DNA of 64,000 nucleotides from Hymenoscyphus infarciens (taxonomy: Eukaryota > Ascomycota > Leotiomycetes > Helotiales > Helotiaceae): the NCBI GenBank assembly GCA_001414345.1, contig LLCB01000128.1, positions 1 to 64,000 on the forward strand, written 5' to 3'. The notes under the pieces were generated by a model. The model did no database searches. It was not told the DNA's origin and saw nothing but the letters and a program-made list of their open reading frames with translations. How positions within the stretch are numbered: position 1 is the stretch's first letter; every line of letters begins with the position of its first letter. Positions 58,179 to 64,000 of the stretch are shown here, one piece after another. Both the position numbers and the translations under genes were made by a program.

Positions 58179-58675
58179 ACAGTTAGTTGCAAGTTAAGCT
58201 TCCCTTTTTACGATATTTTATAAACTATGCGTTTTTAGAAAAAAACTTTTTACCTAGACACTCTTTCCCTCTTTACTTAATAATAACGTATGTTATTATA
58301 TCCTCGAGAACAGCTAATAAGAGCTCTATACCCTCTTTCTTACTCTAGAAACTTTTTAGGAAGAAAACAGACACTTAGATATATGTCTAAAGTTTTAAAG
58401 GGTCTTAGTAGAACTATAAGGGTATGAAAATTTTTCTTATAAAAAGGGGGTTTTTAAAGAATTAAGTATTATTAAGTTTATTCTTAGTATACTTACTTAG
58501 ATATAGTAATAAATAAAGAGGAGGTATAAGAAGATATAGCGGTTCTTTTTAGCTAGGTCTTATATCTTAAAGAGTACTTTAGCTTTCTGTTTTTTAAGAG
58601 GGATTTTTTTTTAAAAAAAAAACGCACGGTTTACAAAATATCGTTAAAAGGGAAGCTTAACTCGCAACTCACTGT
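58179..58675. mobile_element. 497-bp TIR element with inverted repeats of about 57 bp (family D)
   Basis: The left end reads acagttagttgcaagttaag, and the reverse complement of the right reads acagtgagttgcgagttaag. Both continue cttccctttt, acgatatttt and taaac to a GCGTTTTT run. Almost all differences are transitions, with the left copy having A or T where the right has G or C. The interior is AT-rich, as after RIP. No protein is encoded. It ends 6 bp before the ATG at 58682 of the F-box pseudogene. Confidence 0.88.
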
Positions 58676-58681
58676 ATCAGC

Positions 58682-60305
58682 ATGGCGACACCAACAACAC
58701 GAAACCATCATTGGAAACCTTGCCAGACGAGATTATATTGGCGATCACTGAGTGTATCGTTTCCAATTTACACCATCCCACCGACCGTGGCAATCTCTAC
58801 CCATCTCCCAAACCAGTTCTTCCTGTTCTCCGCCAACTGGCTCCATGTTGCCGTCGATTCAACGACGTAATGCAACCCGTTTTGTATAGGATGATCATGT
58901 CTGAGGAAGAGTACAGGCCTTTGGGTCTGACAAAAGTACTCTGCACAGTATTGGAACCGACCCGTGCATTGTCCGTCCAACGCCTTGTTGCTCAACACTT
59001 CACGGATAACTCTGCCTACATATCGGCCATCTCTCCGCAAAATTGGAAAAGTATTGAAATTGCGGTCAATGATACCGCAACGTGCATCGGAGATGCTCTA
59101 GGGTGGTATCGTTCTGTAGAAAAAGGTCAATGTAACGCCATCGTAGCTCTGATTCTATCCCGACTACCATTTCTAGAGGAGTTTGGGCTTCACGGTCGGG
59201 CTTATGGTGACGATGGTTGGACTGGCTCAGAAGACCAAAAAGATGATGGAGAAAATGACGGAGACTATTGACTCGAGAGATTCCTCGCAAGAGGAATTTT
59301 CCCCCAAGATAATTTCGGAACCCTCATAGCTTCGCAAGATTTCCACCTCGTCTAGACGACATCCTTCTCTATCGCATATCATACCCTTTTCTCAGAATCA
59401 ACTCTGTTCATACTTTTAAACTGAGACTGAGAGAGTTGCCATCCGACACAAGCGACAGGACAAAGGACTCGATGAATTTTACAGCATCCAAAATGATGTT
59501 GACACGATGGGGCAATACTTTTCTTAGCGAGTTTCTACATTCATTTCCCGCACTCAAACATCTACAGCTTGGCGACGAGCAATATCATAAAGAACGCAGG
59601 GACCCAACCAAAATAATGCAAGGCATTTTGTATCATCAGCCCACCATCGAGACACTAGTTATCTCCAATATTTTTGGCTCTAGTTTCCCCGGGTACGATC
59701 CCCCCTTCGTCATCGGTTCGCTCGCCGCATTCCGAAAGTTGAGAAATCTCACAGTCGACGCTTCCTCGCTTATCTGAAAAGGCTCTCAAAAGACCTGGAT
59801 ATAATTGAGTGAAGTTCCTCGATCCATCGAATCACTCGATTTAAAGAATGGGTTATGGAAATACGGCATGGAAGGTATAACGAGATTGTTAACGAACAAG
59901 GAGATTTACACGCCAGGCCTCAAATCACTCGACCTTGGCTGGGGAAGGATTAGGTACCCCGATAAACCAAGTCCCAATCACCCTACCGTCTACGGAAATG
60001 GCGCGCGTTGTACAGAGGAGGCACACGCTCTATGAAGTGAGTGTCAGTTAGCTGGTGTAAACAAGGTCTTGAAGGATGTGCCTCCGGGTAGGAAATATAT
60101 CGCCTTGCCCACCCCTACACTCTCAGAAGGTATAAAGTGGCCTGTGTACCGAGTAGCCAAACGCTATGTGCTGGTATACTGTTGGTATCCGTACGAGGGA
60201 TATGAAACGTGCTGCAAAGAACGAGGTTATGATCCGGATACTTATAAGTACGTTGCGCCATCTGGTGTTGATTCTGAACGAGATCAAATGCTGGCCAATA
60301 TCTAA
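58682..60305 (+). pseudogene. F-box-like protein, paralogue 2 (dead)
   Basis: The ATG at 58682 begins MATPTTR, but the F-box-like helix LPDEIILAITECIV is one frame over (from about 58711), so a base seems missing near 58700. The good frame runs through ALGWYRSVEKGQCNAIVALI to a TGA at 59269-59271. Further stops occur around 59330-59430. Homology resumes at 59436-59777 (PFVIGSLAAFRKLRNLTV) and 59805-60035 (GLKSLDLGWGRIRYPDKPSP), then meets TGA at 60033 where paralogue 1 has Trp (AHAFWDEC). It runs on to 60305 with CWYPYEGYETCCKERGYDPD. Full-length homology with several stops and shifts means recent inactivation after tandem duplication. Confidence 0.85.
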
Positions 60306-60711
60306 TCATATTAGCACCTTGACCCAAAGACTGGTTTACGATGACGGCGATCTAGAACGTCTGCAGTGTCCTTCACTCTAGTTAAGATATGCTCATTAAA
60401 TCTGACAATTCTTCCATTGTTTTTCTTTCCGAGACCTAAGTACCAAAAAACAGTGAGGAAATCAATCCGGGAAGGATAGTCTTTTACCCAGCACAACTTT
60501 TAATAATAATCATGTTTCTGCTAAATAGCGCTAAATTTCTCTTGGTCCTGTCTACGGCCAATCACCGGCTGTTCTCTCTAATGCTCACATGCCAAGGAGA
60601 TTTTAGGCGGCAACCGATCATGACGAGCCACATTTGAGAACTTCATAAGGTCGTATTTTTCCTCTTTTCTTATTGTCTCTGGAAAAATTATTTACTTCTA
60701 ATAATCTTGCG
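60306..60711. other. Short intergenic stretch
   Basis: Between the dead and third F-box-like genes. No gene; should hold the promoter of paralogue 3. Confidence 0.5.
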
Positions 60712-62603
60712 ATGGATTTCTCTGATCTTCCTACGACACAGGAAGCTGCCAATGATGCACTAGCGCAGCATGCGAAATTGTATCACCAAGCCTTCCCTGC
60801 CCAGAAGCCCAACCTCACGCCATGGGTTACAAAGACAATGTTGAAAGGTTCACTTTTAGATTTATCAAACGAGTTGATTTTAGAGATCGTCAAACACTTG
60901 TCTTGGCGAGACCTACGACATATTTCTCGAAATAACTATCCAGCAAGAAACGTTCTTTACCTTGGTCGGTGTTCTCGTCGACTATACGACCTTGTCCTAC
61001 CGAACGTATATTCTTCTTTCCACGAGAGTGATAACCCTGCTACCGTTGCAAAATTCTTATGCAGAATACTGGAGGCTCCCGTTGGTGGCTATCTCAAACG
61101 CCTTTCTATAATCGCGTCGGAACTTGACGATGGCATCTTTCAATTCCCGTTTTCTGACGTTGTCTCATGGAATGCGGAGAATCCTTCACGGCTGAAGGCT
61201 GCGGTACACGAAGCTGCCCAGTCTTCACAAGATGCCTTAGATTGGTACACCGCTATCGAGGAAAGGAAATGGGACGCCTGGGTTGCACTTCTATTGTCGA
61301 GGCTTCCAAATCTTGAGGTGTTGGAGGCTACCGTGGCGGGGTTCTACATATTGGATCGTAGGTAACGGGGACACCATTCTTCCACCTTTTTTTTCTTGAA
61401 TCACTCCTGAATCACTTCATTCCTGAACCCCGGCAATACTCTGTGCCGAATCCCGAGACTTCTTTTGATAGGAAATGCTGATTCCCCCATCTTCTAGGGG
61501 AGGAGCAACCATGGCTGTGGAAGTTTATAAACAACGCTGTTGCGTTACAAGGCCAATCTTCAACCTCGTCATTCGCGCTCCCCAAGCTAAGGGTGGTCTC
61601 ACTTGAAAAAGGGATGGAAGTGGACACGGTGTGTTTCTCGGATTTTATAAGCTTTTGTCGTTTGAGATCAGTCAAAACTTTACGATTCTCGGATGTGATT
61701 GTACAACAAGATCAAGATCTTGTCGATTGGGAACAAAGCAAGATCTCTACCACAGACTTGTCTTTTGACTTCAGTTGCGTGGGAGAACAGCTTTTTCGTC
61801 AATTTCTCAAACCGTTTTCCTCACTTGAGCGTCTTCACTACGAAGGGCCGCCATCAGACATTTCCCAAGCCAAATCTGACGAATTCATGCAAGCCATTGC
61901 TCCGCTCAAATCCGCCCTCTTAGAACTCGATTTCGCTACCGATAAACATTACTCGCCTGACGAGGGTATCGGAAAATTCTCGCTCGGCTCTCTTACAGAA
62001 TTTGTGAAATTGAGAAGTGTCAGTGTGATGGCGTGGACCCTTACTGGTATTGCTCTGGATCCTACTACACTCCTTCCTTTCCCCACCGTCATGATGCGCT
62101 CACTTCCTGATTCCCTCGAATACCTCAATCTGTACGGCGTCACTCCCGAGGAAGGACCCTCCATTATGACGCTCATTCGGAACAAAAATCTCTATACGCC
62201 ATCTCTCAAAAAACTCAACCTACACTGGACCATAATCAAATTTCCAGACGACAAGCCCCATTCTCTTCCAGATATACTGTTCCGTTACCCGGGTTTTACT
62301 AAAGAGGAAGCATGTGAATTATGGGAGGATTGCAAAGCTAAAGGTGTGAGGATGGTTACTACAGACCGATCTCCTCCGGGGAAATTCGTTAATTGGAGGA
62401 GAAACGTCCCTAAGATACTTCCGAGTGGGATGCAACTGGGAGGGGATGGGAAGTGGCCGAGCATTGCGAAGACTTTTGAGTATCCCTATGACGGGTATGA
62501 GGCTTTTGTTAGGGAACAGACCGGGGGATTTGATCCGGATGTGGAGTCTGAGAATAAGGAGTATGGGACTTTGAATTGGAGCTGGCTGATGTTAGAGGTA
62601 TGA
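60712..62603 (+). CDS. F-box-like protein, paralogue 3 (583 aa)
   Basis: Two exons (60712-61357, 61498-62603). The intron has a GTAGGT donor and a TTCTAG acceptor; this donor is the only one nearby that keeps the frame. The ATG at 60712 (MDFSDLPTT) is used because the open frame upstream has only a non-ATG start. The protein has a longer N-terminus than paralogue 1, then LLDLSNELILEIVKHLSW and LGRCSRRLYDLVLPNVY. Family marks follow: ALDWYTAIEERKWDAWVALL, LSRLPNLEVLEA, SLKKLNLHWTIIKFPDDKP and YPYDGYEAFVREQTGGFDPD. It probably has the same adaptor-type role as paralogue 1, by inference. It appears intact. Confidence 0.82.
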
Positions 62604-63021
62604 TGAGAGACTTTAGCCTAGGCCTATCATGTACCTCGTGAGAATTCTGTTGTCCCTCTCTATAGGCACTTTTTTACTCTACGCGCAACCCCCTCCCCCC
62701 AATTGCTTCATATGTTCTAGAACAATAAAATTCATTCTCTGTGAACTTGTAGGACAATCAAGAAATTCCTTCCTCCAACTCTTTGAAGCACATGACTTGA
62801 ATAGTTCTTATGCTAGGAACGAATAAAGAAACTAAACTACTGTTTGAATAATGTTTGAAACAAGGGTAAATGGTCTTACCTTTCTAACAAGATCGTTATA
62901 GAGACAGCTTTCGCTTCTCAAATCATTTGTTTATTCTATACCTGGGTGTAGACAATCTGAATCGGCATAAAGGTTAGCTTAAGCACTAAGAAGATCCATG
63001 AAGCTGAAGACTCACCCCACG
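62604..63021. other. Short intergenic stretch
   Basis: Convergent 3' regions of F-box-like paralogue 3 and the small Cys/His gene. A short open frame at 62629-62826 has a hydrophobic start but no other support. Confidence 0.5.
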
Positions 63022-63394
63022 TCAACTCAGCCTTTTATCGTCCCTTTCCCCCCCCTTTACCTCAGTCTTGACCATTAAACGTCTAGCTATGGCAACCTTC
63101 ACGCAAGCCTCGCACTCCGTCATGGCATATTTCGTCGTTGTCCGACCCGGTTTTCCCTCCGCACATACTCCAGCAGTCCAGTTATAAAGCTTGCATTTCT
63201 GCAGCCATGGAATATCCGCGTGTCCCTAGAAGATGCGGGAGTTAGTAATCACCTATCAAGGAATGTCTCAAGATTCTACACGGGAGAATTTTAGGGTTCG
63301 GGAAGGATTCAAGGATGGCTCAAGAGAAATGGGGGAGTGGAACAGTGTCCTCGTTACCTACGCAAATCGAGATTGTGTGTATTTCGATGCACAT
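63022..63394 (-). CDS. Small Cys/His protein, family member 4 (78 aa, two exons)
   Basis: Exon 1 is only 33 nt (63394-63362) and encodes MCIEIHTISIC. A 136-bp intron with a GTAGGT donor and a TTCTAG acceptor leads to exon 2 (63225-63022), which begins GHADIPWLQKC. The joined protein has Cys2, Cys11, His13 and Cys22, exactly the spacing of the 78-residue gene at 15787-16023, and also a late C-x2-C group (MTECEACVKVA). The gene model was built on that spacing plus splice consensus, so independent transcript support is lacking. It has no signal peptide or membrane segment. A zinc-binding role is possible. On the plus strand an 84-codon frame overlaps and is taken as a shadow. Confidence 0.55.
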
Positions 63395-64000
63395 GTTGAA
63401 ATCGTGGTACCAAAGTTTGATGTTTTTGGAAGTGGTTTGATAGCAGGGAGCGTTCTGCTAATTTGGGGTGCCGAGTTAATCAGGTGAATGTGACTGGGTT
63501 ACACCTTCCTTTTGTGTCACTGATGAGTTTCAGTAAATGAATTGAATAACTATATATTTGGACGATTTAGTGGACCATAAGTGACGTTCAAAGATGTGTA
63601 TTGATTGAAGTGTGTTAAAGGTTTTCTAGACAGAAAATGAAGAAAATATAACAGAACACAGCATTAACGAGTTTCACGCGTAAAAGCAAGGCGCAAAAAT
63701 AGCTGCAGTTGAGCAAGAAGACAAACATAAGCAACAAGTGAGTGTCGAGGAATTTTTAGTTGGTCATTTAACGATTACGCACCGCACCTTGATGCAACAA
63801 ATTTGAATTTTTTTTATTAAAATGACCTTGGATTTTACGTTAAATGTTGTGCAATGATCAAGTAGCTTGAAGTATACAACCACTCGTCTTTCATGAATTC
63901 AACATTAAGCTTTCTTTCCAGACAACCCTCTCCCCAAAGATCTAACAGCGCAGTTTAAGGCCTCCAATAACCCGTGGTTCAACTCAGATTATGTTGTGTG
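63395..64000. other. End of window, nothing recognised
   Basis: Upstream side of the small Cys/His gene. No open frame with family resemblance. Confidence 0.5.

Noticed and set aside
63233..63487. 84-codon plus-strand frame
   Set aside because: It overlaps exon 1 and the intron of the minus-strand small Cys/His gene, which has better support from Cys/His spacing and splice signals.

Overview
The window looks like nuclear DNA of a filamentous ascomycete. Genes carry short GT-AG introns of about 50-140 bp, calmodulin and a Tlg2-type SNARE have typical fungal structures, and fungal-only families are present (PTH11/rhodopsin-like membrane protein, 2EXR protein, LtrA-like protein). AT-rich blocks full of C-to-T and G-to-A changes alternate with normal gene DNA, the pattern left by repeat-induced point mutation (RIP). 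The overall gene style suggests Leotiomycetes, but that placement is inference.

Layout. 1-1.64 kb: AT-rich tandem and inverted repeats. 2.5-4.6 kb: LtrA-like membrane protein. 6.1-8.3 kb: AT-rich repeat block. 9.7-11 kb: rhodopsin-like integral membrane protein. 14.1-15.3 kb: dead sugar transporter. 15.8-23.7 kb: three small Cys/His proteins, a broken SGNH-hydrolase/FG-GAP gene and several small inverted-repeat elements. 24.2-30.1 kb: a three-level nest of transposons whose core is a decayed tyrosine-recombinase (DIRS/Ngaro-like) retroelement with split direct repeats. 30.4-34.3 kb: methyltransferase remnant and a tandem array of short-LTR units. 36.8-38.9 kb: FAD/NADPH oxidoreductase. 39.4-45.7 kb: further TIR elements, LTR fragments and one small membrane-protein ORF. 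46.3-49 kb: a small Cys-rich gene and a frameshifted 2EXR gene. 50.8-56.2 kb: a conserved housekeeping island (TLG2, calmodulin, GH47 alpha-mannosidase). 56.4-62.6 kb: a tandem family of F-box-like/LRR-like genes (intact, dead, intact). 63.0-63.4 kb: a fourth small Cys/His gene.

How parts work together. The housekeeping island serves secretion and calcium signalling: Tlg2 acts in endosome-to-Golgi fusion, GH47 trims N-glycans in the ER/Golgi, and calmodulin is the calcium sensor. TLG2 and calmodulin are divergently transcribed from a 438-bp intergenic region. The rest is accessory DNA in which gene families expand and decay next to mobile elements. The points most worth a second look are the split-direct-repeat retroelement and its nesting, a PIF/Harbinger-like TIR family with TWA target duplications, a 497-bp inverted-repeat element that ends 6 bp before the start codon of a dead F-box paralogue, and four dispersed copies of an uncharacterised small protein family with a fixed Cys/His spacing.

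All calls were made by reading the sequence by eye. No alignments or database searches were run, and exon boundaries are inferred from splice consensus, reading frame and family resemblance.
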